Shown piece by piece: positions 1 through 9,468 of a DNA stretch of 64,000 nt (the first letter of the stretch is position 1; each line of letters opens with the position of its first letter). The notes below the pieces were generated by a model. That model had not been told where the DNA came from. It was given only the letters and a program-made list of their open reading frames with translations, and ran no database searches. The DNA lies in NCBI GenBank assembly GCA_949130495.1, contig OX422214.1:249120187-249184186 (forward strand), given 5' to 3'. Made by a program: the position numbers and the translations under genes. This stretch comes from Sambucus nigra. Lineage: Eukaryota > Streptophyta > Magnoliopsida > Dipsacales > Adoxaceae.

Positions 1-7
1 CACTAAA

Positions 8-736
8 ATGGATGCCAAGTTTGACAAGTATTGCAATTTTGATTCTCTTAATCCGATATTAGTTGTTGCTATAGTGTTGGATCCTCGTTATAAATTGCAA
101 TTTGTCGAGTTTTGGTATTTTTCATATTTGGAGAAATGTCCCGATCTTTCCGATGTTGAAAGAACTTACAAAATGGAAGTCCTTGTTGAAAAGTTGAAAG
201 GGTTAATGAGTAGACTTTATGGTTACTACAAAGAGGGAGAGAGTCCTTATTTGGAACATGGTTTTTCCACCCCACGGGATCAAGTCAATGATTCTAATGT
301 TGTAGAAAAAATGTTAAAAAAACCAAAGTCAAAAGACTTGTTTAGAGGAGTTTTGAAGAGAAAGGAGTGTAGTGAAGTTTCCAATGACTTGGATAGATAT
401 TTGGGGGATAGTGTTGTGGAGATTTATGATCGTCATTTTGACGTTGTTGCTTGGTGGAAAGGAAAGCTTCCAACATACCGTGCACTTGCCATAATGGCCC
501 GTGATATTTTACCTATTCCGGTGACATCGGTTGCATCCGAGTCCGCTTTTAGTACGGCTGGTAGAGTCCTTGATCAATTTCGAAGTTCTTTGACACCTAC
601 TATTGTGGAAGCTTTGTTATGCACACAAGATTGGCTTAGAAATCCTATGCTTCCTATTAGTATTGAAGATACAATAGAAGTTCTAGAATCTATTGAAGAA
701 TGTATATTTTATTGCAATTGTGTATTACAATATTAG
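8..736 (+). CDS. hAT transposase, C-terminal part (RICESLEEPER-like)
   Basis: The open frame is cut by the left edge, so only about the last 242 residues are present; full transposases of this group are usually 600-700 residues. Residues about 14-90 look like the RNase H-fold segment of plant BED-type hAT transposases (NPILVVAIVLDPRYKL motif). Residues about 130-212 are the hAT C-terminal dimerisation domain, with the hallmark run VTSVASESAFSTAGRVLD followed by SLTPTIVEALLCTQDWL. The protein would bind the terminal repeats and cut and paste the element. The frame is open to a TAG at 734-736 with no internal stop, so the copy may be fairly young. A possible small second exon downstream (about 811-966, after TTGATTGTAG) is unproven. 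Confidence 0.9.
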   Translation: MDAKFDKYCNFDSLNPILVVAIVLDPRYKLQFVEFWYFSYLEKCPDLSDVERTYKMEVLVEKLKGLMSRLYGYYKEGESPYLEHGFSTPRDQVNDSNVVEKMLKKPKSKDLFRGVLKRKECSEVSNDLDRYLGDSVVEIYDRHFDVVAWWKGKLPTYRALAIMARDILPIPVTSVASESAFSTAGRVLDQFRSSLTPTIVEALLCTQDWLRNPMLPISIEDTIEVLESIEECIFYCNCVLQY

Positions 737-930
737 TTTATTTATATTTAATTTTTTCAATTTTTTATTATGTATTCATTCTCACTAATTTCTATTATTT
801 TGATTGTAGTTGTGAGCGAGGATATGAAAGCAGTGCCGTTGGGATGAAGATGGTCATGCTTGGTTCAAGGAGCTTGGAAGATCAATTAATTGAAATTTTG
901 AACAATGTTATTGGATTGTATTTGGTTGAT

Positions 931-1000
931 GTTGGACATTTTGAATTATGTTGTTGGACATTTTGAATTATGTTGTTGGACATTTAGACATTTTGAATAT
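931..1000. repeat. 22-bp tandem repeat inside the hAT 3' region
   Basis: About three copies of a 22 bp unit (GTTGGACATTTTGAATTATG plus 2 bp) lie just behind the transposase. The last copy is partly degenerate. The following 340 bp (1000-1340) are AT-rich with loosely repeated ATATGTTGTTATAA strings and hold no gene. Confidence 0.6.
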
Positions 1001-1540
1001 GTTGTTATAATATGTTGGATGATATGCTATGGAAATATGTTGTTATAATAACAGTTTTGGAATATGCTGTTACACATTGTTAGGGTTGTTAGTAACATGT
1101 GTCATTATTAGCTTTTATATGCTTTTATAATAAATACGTTGTTAGACATAGTTAATGCTTTTAGTAGCATGCTTTTATATGCTTTAAGTTATATGCTCTT
1201 AGTAACATTTAAAAATCTAAAAATTGTAAATAAATATGCTGTTATACATCGAAACAGCAAAAGCAGTACAACCTGTTGCACATTGTAAATAAATATGTTG
1301 TTATAACATTTAAAAATCTAAAAATTAAAAAAAATTAATAACTTTTCGGATTTTTCCGATTTTTTCGTTTTTTCTGAAATTTTGAATTTTTCCAAAAATT
1401 TCTGATTTTTTCGAAATTGGCAAAAAAAAAATCCGAAAAAAATCGGAATTGATTTCGGAAATTAAATTGTTTTGCCGATTTTTTTGGAAAATTTTTCGAA
1501 AGGGTCATTTCCGATCCGATCCGGCCGAAACACAGCCCTA

Positions 1541-1851
1541 CTAATGTTAATTTAATTCAAGTCATTTAATTTATTGTGTTAAAATTGGTTTGGCCTAATT
1601 TATTAAAATTGAGAAATATGACTTAGGCAAATTTTCTAGGACTTGGGTTAATTAATTTGGTTCAAGTGAAATTAACATAAGTGTGTTTGAATCTAATTTC
1701 ACTTGGTATAATTTTAATTTTAATTTTAATTTTAATTTTGATTTTGAAGTAAATTAAAATTTGGTGTTTTTGTGAACCATCTTACGCTTCCGTATATCTC
1801 AACAAGGAAATTGATTTTAAAATTTTAAAATTGGGGGCCTACTCCTTTTCA
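1541..1851 (+). repeat. 5' LTR remnant of the Sirevirus-like element
   Basis: These 311 bp match the last 300 bp of the 3' LTR (10853-11149) nearly base for base. They include the (ATTTTA)n run near 1710-1735 and the end ...CCTTTTCA. The first 1.4 kb of this LTR lies beyond the hAT insertion and outside the window. Confidence 0.9.
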
Positions 1852-1854
1852 AAC

Positions 1855-1867
1855 TGGTATCAGAGCC
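1855..1867 (+). other. Primer binding site for tRNA-iMet
   Basis: TGGTATCAGAGCC lies 3 bp after the LTR end. This is the standard complement of the plant initiator methionine tRNA 3' end and primes minus-strand DNA synthesis. It fixes the LTR 3' boundary at 1851. Confidence 0.92.
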
Positions 1868-1916
1868 AAAAAGATAAATTATTTCGTTTGGATCCTTTAA
1901 ACAATTTTTGGCTAAA

Positions 1917-3546
1917 ATGGAATTTTCCCCATTCTCAAAATTTCCTATTTTTGATGGTTCTAACTACGCGTACTGGAAAGCGCGTATGAAATCGGTACTA
2001 AAATCTATCGACGAGAGGGTTTGGTTATCGGTAGTTAACGGGTGGTCTCCACCAACTCATTTAGTAGATAATGAACGTGTTTCCAAACCGGCCGATAGAT
2101 GGAGTGAGAATGAGTTTAAACATTCAAATTTTAATTCCCGTGGTTTAAATGCCTTGTTTAGCGCTGTCACACCGGATGAATTCCGACGCATTATGACGTG
2201 TGAGACCGCTAAAGAAGCTTGGGATATTTTACCACTCACTCATGAAGGTACAAGTGACGTTAAAGCTTCGAAACTCCAAAACCTCACCACTCAATTTGAA
2301 ACTATCAAAATGAATGAAAAAGAAACTTTTGATGAATTTTATGCTAGACTTTTCGATATTGTTAATTCATCTTTTAACTTGGGAGAGAAAATACCCGACA
2401 ACCGAGTAGTAAAGAAAATTTTAAGGTCCCTACCCGATAGATTTATTCCTAAAGTGACCGTTTTAAATTCTTTACCAACTTTAGCCTCTACGAAATTAGA
2501 AGAGCTTGTAGGTGATTTACAAATCTATGAACTGGACATGTTTCCCTCTAAAACTGAAAAGAAAATTGAAAAGGGCATTGCTTTAAAATCTCGAAAAGAG
2601 GAAAAAACAAGTAGTAGAGAGCGAGAGTGATAGTGACTCGAAAGATATGGCCTTGTTTGCTAGGAAATTTCGAAAGTTTCTTAAAATTAACAAAGATAAA
2701 TTTAAAAATGACTTTAAGAAATTTGAAACTTCTAAGCATGACAAAGCCGAAAGGATCCCTAAAACTATTAATGAAAATTTAAATAGGGACGAGTCAAATA
2801 GGTGTTTTGGTTGTGAGGGTTATGACCATAGGGTTTCAGAGTGCGCCACTAAACTAAGGAGAGAGGGTAAGCGACTCATTTCATATAATGCGACCCTTAG
2901 TGATAGTGATAAGGAAGAGGGACCCGATTCCCCCCACTAAGCCCAACTTTGTGGCTTTTATGGCTAGTCATGTGAGTGATAGTGAGAACTCGTCTATTGA
3001 TGAAACATTAACACATGACACTTCCAAGGTCATAGTTTATGATTCCCTTGTTTTTTATGTTAGTGAAAGTGAAGAAGAAAGAGAGTGTTAAAATGAAGAA
3101 GAGGTTAATGTGAGTGAAATTCAAAATGCTTTTCAAGAATTATATGAAGAATCAATTAAATTAAAAAGAGATCATTTGAAGTTAGAAGCTAGTTTGAAAG
3201 AACGTGTCAAGGTCGTTGATAATAATGTGTTGGTTGAAGACCTTAGGACACGAGAGAGATGTCTTCGAGAGAAGCTAGAATATGTAGAAGACGAGAGAGA
3301 TAGCCTTAGAGGTTTAATGGAATCATTGAAAAAGGAGCTTCTCGAGTTTGAAGAGAGAAATGTGTTATTAGAGTCTAACATTCTAGAATTATAAAACAAA
3401 TTAAAAGACTCTAGTAATGTCAAATTTGATTTGGAGTGTCGTTCGGAAAAATTAGATAAAATATTATGAACGGTCCAAATTAAAAATGACACTAGTGGTT
3501 TAGGCTTCGGTACTTGTATTGAATCTACTCAAAAAGTCAAAACTAA
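1917..3546 (+). pseudogene. Copia gag with zinc knuckle and coiled coil, broken (5' part)
   Basis: Translation starts at the ATG at 1917, 50 bp after the primer site. The first 230 residues are a typical copia Gag: an N-terminal FPIFDGSNYAYWKARM motif and a UBN2-like helical region. A zinc knuckle of form CX2CX4HX4C lies at 2803-2844. After it come acidic, serine-rich stretches and a coiled coil at about 3110-3400, rich in E, K and L heptads. The frame is broken: a shift in the A6 run near 2600-2610, another in the C6 run near 2929-2934, and in-frame stops at about 3089, 3392 and 3468. The reading is then cut at 3546 by the inserted LTR and resumes at 7165. Gag would form the virus-like particle; here it cannot be made intact. 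Confidence 0.85.
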
Positions 3547-3981
3547 TGTAACAATTCGCCCTTTTTGGAGACGATTAAATTCCATAATTAATTATAAATT
3601 GGAATTTGGGAAATTTCCCTAAATAGTAATTTTTGGGATTTTCGAGGATTAAATGATTTTCGAAGGATGTTGTGATTATTTTTGGGACTATACAGGTCGA
3701 AATATTTTAATTATATGTCGTCGTTGAGTAAAGCGACACGAGGTAAGATTTTTAATTGGAAAACCCGCATTTATTTATTTTGGGTTGGAATAGTGATTTG
3801 CTGTCAAATACCTCGGATGGGAATTTCGACTGCACCATGATTCTCGGAATGGCCGAGATAGTCGAAAAAGAGTGTCCGATTGTCGAAAATGAGTTTCGGT
3901 TAATTTTAGAGGTAAAAGTAACTCGTAATTGGCTAAACGAGTCGTTTTTGGATTTTAAGGGGTATAACCCTTTTTTCTTCT

Positions 3982-3989
3982 TATATAAA
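3982..3989 (+). promoter_or_regulatory. TATA box of the solo gypsy LTR
   Basis: TATATAAA is followed at once by about 70 bp of GA-rich leader (3990-4060). This is the usual arrangement for the U3/R junction of a plant LTR, so transcription would start near 4015. Confidence 0.6.
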
Positions 3990-4121
3990 GAGAGGGAGAG
4001 GGATAAAAATAGAAAGAAAAGAAAGAAAAGAGAGAGAGGAGGAGAGAAAAAGAGGAGAACGGGGAGATTCCGGCCAAACTCCGCCGGATTCGACTCGAGG
4101 ACATCGGATTTTATCCATGAG

Positions 4122-4137
4122 GCAAGTGTTTACTTGC
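4122..4137 (+). promoter_or_regulatory. Perfect hairpin overlapping a splice-donor-like site in the LTR leader
   Basis: GCAAGTGTTTACTTGC is a 6 bp stem with a 4-base loop, about 575 bp from the LTR start. The same motif recurs at similar positions in the other gypsy LTRs here (12994-13010, 44906-44923, 52521-52540, 54405-54422, 60314-60330). In the 54.4 kb copy the motif reads AG/GTAAGA, a canonical splice donor; the others have AG/GCAAGT or a decayed form. Confidence 0.5.
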
Positions 4138-4539
4138 TTTATTTATCTTTTTGCATAAATATCTCATACCGTAGTTTGGTATAAACAAACCCTAAAGATT
4201 TTGGGTTGGGGTTTCGTGAATAAAACGGGTTTTTGGGAGTTAAAACAACTAAACCCCAATAATATTTCAATTTGTGGAACTTAGGTTTTAACCTAAATTA
4301 ATTGGTGGTTTTGGGTTCTAGGATGTTTAGAACCCTTGATATATGTGTATTTGTAGTTGGTTGAGGTTGTAGGACGTTGGGTGAGGCGACAAAAGCTTGG
4401 GAGAAGCTTTAATGGCCGAAATCGTCTCGGAGAAGATGATGAATAGTAACCCGTGACTTTAGGGGGCCATTTTGGCCAGGAAAAGAATTGATTTAGCTCT
4501 CGGCCAAAACACGAAAGTTGTAGATCTTTTCGATACGGT

Positions 4540-4910
4540 CGCGTGGGGGCCGACCGCGTATTTTTCTAATTTTTCTACGATTTGATATGGTTTTTACAAG
4601 ATGGCAACTCCGGGTTGAAATCATCAACTCGGAAATCAAATCGGGAATTGGAAAAATTACGGCTAGAATTAATTGCGTAGATGTTCGGGATAATTTTTGG
4701 GGTAGTTTAGAAACCCCGATAATGAAGTCGGGTTGTTGGATGGAGGATTTGAGGAGATTAGTGTTGAGGACATGGTGTGACCGATCGACCGCGCCCCTGA
4801 GGTCGGTCGACCGCGTCAAGGAAAAAAAGGCCTACTGCTTTGTTTCGTAGGCTTATTTGCAATCCACGGTCGACCGGGGGTCCAGGACCGGTCGACCGGT
4901 GCCCTGTTTT
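4540..4910. repeat. GGTCGACC palindrome cluster in the solo LTR
   Basis: Three GGTCGACC-type palindromes (near 4803, 4868 and 4895) plus related GATCGACC and GGCCGACC copies occur within about 370 bp. The surrounding LTR is AT-rich and has no other such sites. It occupies the same relative position as the palindrome clusters of the other gypsy LTRs. Confidence 0.7.
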
Positions 4911-5394
4911 CAGCCCAAGATTTGGAGATTAGTATTACTTCTCCTCTTGAGTTTAAAGTTTAAGGGCCTTCCAAATTAGAGTATTATGGAGGGTTATGTC
5001 CTAAAGGACTTGATGAATTGGGAATATATATATATATATATATATTCACTTAGAGTGAATTAGTATAATTGGAGATATCCAATAAATCCTTATATGGGAT
5101 TAAGGTAGATATTACTTATTAAAGTAAGAAAATACTTTGGATTTAGTATCATGCTTATATGAATGCATGATTTTGATTCCTTGAGGGAATATTTGGGATT
5201 ATTGGTCATCGCTAGATGTTATAGGCCATTATGGCCGTTTATATATTCTAGGAGGAATATATGGTATATGTATATACTATGTGATTAAAGTATATGTATA
5301 TGATATGATGTAAATGATTTTGAAAATATAAAAATGGATATTTTCAAAATGGAAAGATAAATGATTTTCATAATTGATAAATTATGGTTACACA

Positions 5395-5660
5395 CCTCCC
5401 TAAATCGCTATCATAAGGGAAGTTGCGCGCGTTGTGGTGAAGCCCCCTGGCTATTGAGCAGGGTGGATATAGTCCCTAAGCCATATGGGCGATTATATAT
5501 GTTTACTGCGCTGGTTAGGAGATTCTGGGTGTGGTCTTGACTTTCCCACAGGCATATGGCCGCTTCCCGACGTTGGTAGGTTCCCAGGTTGTCTTGTATA
5601 TATAGGCCCTGGAAGATGATAGCCATTTAGGAGCGCGTCCAGTGGGGAAACCCGGAGGAG
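5395..5660. repeat. Highly conserved LTR block shared with the 57.8-61.0 kb LTR
   Basis: This stretch matches the reverse complement of about 59085-59350 much better than the flanking LTR sequence does. Shared features include GAAGCCCCCTGGCTA, GATTCTGGGTGTGGTC and GTAGGTTCCCAGGTTGTCTT. A short antisense reading (minus strand, 5411-5626) shares a stretch like EAAICxxxSxDHTQNxLTSA with the other copy, but single-base indels shift the frame, so DNA-level conservation is the safer reading. Confidence 0.6.
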
Positions 5661-5689
5661 GGGTCTTAGTTTTATTAAAGCAATTTATG

Positions 5690-6005
5690 ATAATAAATTG
5701 GCTTTAATTTACATTTCCTGAGTATAAAAAGGAAAATGGAATAAAGGTTTGGCTTCGGTAACACTCCCGGATGGAAGAAGGGATGTGGAAGCATATGATA
5801 TGATCAAAGCTTTTTCATGATAATGGAAATGGCTTTGGGTACATTTCCTGAGTATAAAAAGGGAAATGGGATGATATAAAACGGAAAAGCATTTTTATGA
5901 TAATAAAATTGGCTTTTAAAAGTATATGATTTGTTAAAGCAATTCATGATAATGAATTGGCTTTTATATTTACATTTCCTGGGTATAAAAAGGGAAATGG
6001 GAAGT
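5690..6005 (+). repeat. LTR minisatellite with TATA-like boxes
   Basis: About three degenerate units of 100-135 bp contain ATGATAATnnAnTTGGCTTT and TTTCCTGRGTATAAAAAGGG. TATAAAAAGG cores lie near 5723, 5853 and 5986. A related minisatellite at 58790-59085 in the minus-strand LTR has GGATGGAAGAAGGG where this one has GAGTATAAAAAGGG. Confidence 0.6.
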
Positions 6006-7164
6006 TTTGAGAAAAATGAAAGTATTGGTAAATACTTGATATATGAATCCTCAGTCCGGGAGATAGATCCGGATGGTTATGGTAAAATGTATATATATAT
6101 GGATGAATCGAGTAACGAGGGTCTAATGGATCCCGACAATCGACCTTGCCGCATAGGAGTGTATCAGGGGGGTTCCTTGTTTGGATTTCGCTTTGCGAGA
6201 CACCCCACACACGAATATGGCACTGTGTTGAGACTGGGGAGAAATTTAATCCTTAGTGCTCTAATATTAGTATTTCTTGTGGTGTACATATTTATTTTTA
6301 TATATATTATGTACTGAGGGACTGGCGGATCTCGACGATCGACCGTGTCACGTAGTAGTGTATCGGGGGGGTTCCTTGTTTGGATTTCGCTTTGCGAGAC
6401 ACCCCACGCACGAACATGGCATAGCGTTGAGACTGGGGTGAAGTTTAGCCCTAGTACATTGCTTGGACTATCTAGGGTTGATAGTGGTTGGGTGATAGAC
6501 TAGTCTAGCAGGGTAGCTTGACTATGATGTTTAGAGGGATGCGCTAGGAGTGCACTATTAGTGGAGAGGTGAGGGGTATCTCATGGGAGTGCGATACCAA
6601 ACTTAAATATGAGGTAAAACCTTTTTCAAAATAATAAGGCATTTATGCACTTGCTAAATATTTTCAAAACTCGGGCTCTGACCCGTTTATCTACTTTTCC
6701 TTTCTTCCTATATTATATATATATAGGTGTCCAGACACAGGGACGCCTGGATGGCACTTCTTTCGAGTCAGACGTCAGTTGCAGCAGTTGTGGATGCCTG
6801 CAGGATTTTGATAGCCACTTCCATTCTTGTACTCTAGATAGGAGGTATTGTATAAACATTCGGGCCAATGGTCCAACTGTATTTTATTTATTCATTGCAC
6901 GTTATTCGATATGGTTGTATAATATTTGAACCGAATGTTCGGTTATTTTCATTTCATTTCAGTTCATTTACGCATTAACTTGTGAATGTTCTATTTTAAT
7001 CGTTGAAAAGAGTAGTTAAGTAAAAAAATTTAACGCTCGCCTAATAGGATATTAGTAATTAAATGGATTTTTCGACAGTGATGCTAAGAATGATCCATAT
7101 GTGACTCCTGTTTTAATTTGATATAGGAGTGATCGTCCGGTATCCCATTAGGCGGGTTGTCACA

Positions 7165-7473
7165 ACTAACTTTTTAGGAGAATCGCCTAGGAAAGCCTTT
7201 AGAGATCACTCCTTAGGTAAATCTTTTCGACATGTCTTTAATTGTGCACATTGTGGTCGAAAAGGTCATCTTAAGAAATATTATTTTGATCTTAAAAGAT
7301 TTTCTAGAAAATCCCAATGTAAGGCAACCAAGATAGCCAAGATTCCTACACCCCGAGATAGTCACTCATCATTAGTTTGGGTTAGGAGATCCGACTTGGT
7401 AGCTTTACAAGATAGGATTTTTTATTCTTATTTACTTTCACATGCTTCCTCCCTTACAAAATCTAAAGGTTGA
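7165..7473 (+). pseudogene. Copia gag/coiled-coil region, 3' part with second zinc knuckle
   Basis: This is the continuation of the region interrupted at 3546. Removing the solo LTR and one ACTAA copy restores a continuous reading frame across the junction. It contains CAHCGRKGHLKKYYF at about 7246-7290, a CX2CX4HX4C knuckle whose last cysteine is tyrosine, followed by a basic tail and a stop at 7471-7473. A close relative at 57240-57455 in the second Sirevirus-like element keeps a similar segment, also with a damaged knuckle. A terminal knuckle after a coiled coil is a Sirevirus feature. Confidence 0.8.
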
Positions 7474-9468
7474 ATGTGTTAGTTTTATTTGCATACTCTA
7501 GCTTTTTTTTGCTTCATATTATATATCCTTTCTAGGTGTATGCATGTTTAGTCATTTTCTAGTCATTGCCTTATTTCATATTTTATGCTAGAAATCATGA
7601 CATGTTTATCTTTTGTATTATATTTCCTTCATTTTTTGTTTGCATTAAATGAAAAATACAAAAAGATTTTTGTTTATCATTTGGGTTTTATCTCTTGGTA
7701 ATTTAAGCTTAATGCAAAATACAACTGATTTTTGTGTGTCTATTGAGTATATATATTTTTATTTTTGGTTAAAAAAAATTCAAAAACTCAAAAGGATTTT
7801 GTTTTGGTGTGTATTTTAGTTTGACACACGTTATGTGGCATACACTTGTGTTAGAATCCCATCTTTTACGCTCTCATGTGGCTAGAACTTTTGGTTTAGA
7901 TTGTCAATCCTTATTATGTTCTTTACCATGCTTACATGGAGTAGTTGGATTTTGTGTTGCTTAAATGGCTTCTATTTTTATATGCCTCTATTCACACATG
8001 CACGAGCTCTTTTGAAATTTAACTTCATATGTATATTTGAACGTTGTGAGGTGTTCTACTACCAATCTTGTCATCTACATATTTGTGACCTAGGAGGACT
8101 AGTGCATGTCAAAAGCCGTTGCACGTGAGATTTGTGAGAAATAAAAACATGATAAATATAAATGTGCACGGGGAAGGGCTCCGAAAAGATTTATTGTCCT
8201 TTGCGAATGTAAGCCACCGTTTGTTTGGACCTAAAAGAAATACATGGTCCAAGGCCTAAAAGAAAATATGGCATTAAAAAAAATATTTGCCAAGGCCTAT
8301 GTTTGATTGATATATTCATTCAAAATTAATATAAATGCTTATTGAGGGAGATTGGATGGTATATTAACAGTTTGCACAATGTCTGTTTATCCTAGTTGTG
8401 TTTTCAATGTCATGACTCTATTGGTTTGTAGAATCATCAACATGGTAGGCTTGTATACATTGTGTATGTTTGTTCCTTGAGTTCAATTTATATTGTCACT
8501 TGAGATTATATTCAAATGTGATGAATTTTGCAATCAATTGAGAACTCCGTGAACATGTTTTAAGTGATTGGGTCTAAATTTAATCATTACTAGTTCACAC
8601 CCCAACACTTCCATTTCCATATGACACATTTTTGCCATACGAGTGTGAAAAGATTATCTTATTTTGTGTCATTTGTGTGTTTATATCTATATATGTGTAC
8701 TTGAGTCTATTAGGTATACATTTTGTATACATATATTTGATATTGTTGTTTTTGGTCTCTGCCTTGCTTTTCTAGTCCATCTATGCTTTAATTCATAATT
8801 GGTATCCATCTTGTTGCATTCTTTGTTGATATCACATGCTTAATACTTTATATATCATATTGGTATCATTTTATTGCATCCTAGTTGGTATCCGATGTTA
8901 TTTGTTGGACTAGTTGAATTTCAGTTGCATATGTGCTTTAATGATCTCATCACTTTATGCACTAATGCATGTTTAGCTTGTTATCCCATTTTATTTATCC
9001 TTTGTTCAGTTTAAGGGGTGTATATGCTTCATCTGGGGAATATAAGTTAATTTTTTATTCTTTAGCCTTTGTCTATTCCTGAACAAAAAGGGGGAGAATG
9101 ATAGGGGGAGAAATAAAATATAATCCTATTGTTATTGTATCTTAGTTGAGGGAGATTTATCTTAAGGGAAGACGCCTTTCTACGTTGATCATTGTTGATA
9201 AAGGGAGAGAATTAATTTAGGGGGAGTACTTACTTTAATTGCATTAAATATTTAGATATTTCCTATGCATTTAATGTGTTTGCTTAAGTGTGCAGGAATT
9301 ATATTCTAAGCGACAACTTTCACCCGCAAAGAGTTTGATCATTGGGTTATTTGAGTCAAGCATTGTATTTTTATTTTGGGGTGGGACTTTTTATTAGTCT
9401 AGTAGAGCTTGACGGCCCTTTAGAATTTTTGTTTAGTTTTTGTCCCGAAATAGCCAAAGGGGGAGATT
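7474..9468 (+). other. Post-gag region without pol, ending in repeated polypurine tracts
   Basis: About 2 kb between gag and the 3' LTR. I find no protease, integrase, reverse transcriptase or RNase H motif in any frame. The first 350 bp are rich in AAAATACAAAAAGATTTTG strings, also seen at 57570-57745 in the second Sirevirus-like element, so this segment is a shared part of the family rather than random filler. Polypurine tracts lie at 9085-9118 (two AGGGGGAGA copies), 9201-9227 and 9456-9468. Confidence 0.65.
9456..9468 (+). other. Polypurine tract of the Sirevirus-like element
   Basis: AAAGGGGGAGATT lies directly before the TGTAAGG start of the 3' LTR and would prime plus-strand DNA synthesis. 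Similar tracts upstream at 9085-9118 and 9201-9227 look like duplicated copies. Confidence 0.85.

Larger units (their letters stand above)
1..1540 (+). mobile_element. hAT transposon, 3' portion
   Basis: This is the right-hand part of a hAT DNA transposon whose left end lies outside the window. It contains the transposase C-terminus, then about 800 bp of AT-rich non-coding DNA with the short repeat noted at 931-1000, then a subterminal block at 1340-1500 in which CCGAAAAAATCGG-like motifs recur in both orientations. The right terminus at 1531-1540 reads, on the minus strand, TAGGGCTGTGTTTCGG, a typical hAT terminal inverted repeat. The 8 bp that follow (1541-1548) would be one copy of the target-site duplication. 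Everything after 1540 is copia LTR sequence that reappears uninterrupted near 10853, so the hAT jumped into the 5' LTR of the copia element. Confidence 0.85.
3547..7164 (+). mobile_element. Solo LTR of a Ty3/gypsy (Tekay/Del-like) element
   Basis: This 3618 bp unit begins TGTAACAATTCGCC and ends GGCGGGTTGTCACA. It is flanked on both sides by ACTAA (3542-3546 and 7165-7169), the 5 bp target duplication of an LTR retrotransposon. It has no internal region, so it is a solo LTR left by recombination. Large LTRs of this form are typical of the Tekay/Del chromoviruses; that family call is inference. Inside are a TATA box (3982), a GA-rich leader, a GCAAGT/ACTTGC hairpin (4122-4137), TCGA palindromes (4540-4910), a (TA)n at 5028-5045, a conserved block at 5395-5660 and a TATA-bearing minisatellite (5690-6005). 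Toward the end are two copies of a 57 bp block (6159-6215, 6359-6415) and a CTCGGGCTCTGACCCG hairpin (6670). No host gene is present. Confidence 0.9.

Noticed and set aside
3172..3492. Minus-strand frame opposite the gag coiled coil
   Set aside because: It is a mirror of a coding region with strong heptad codon bias; no independent support.
3756..4184. 142-codon frame in the solo LTR
   Set aside because: It spans the TATA box and GA-rich leader of the LTR and shows only composition-driven Lys/Arg/Glu runs. Not conserved in the sister LTRs.
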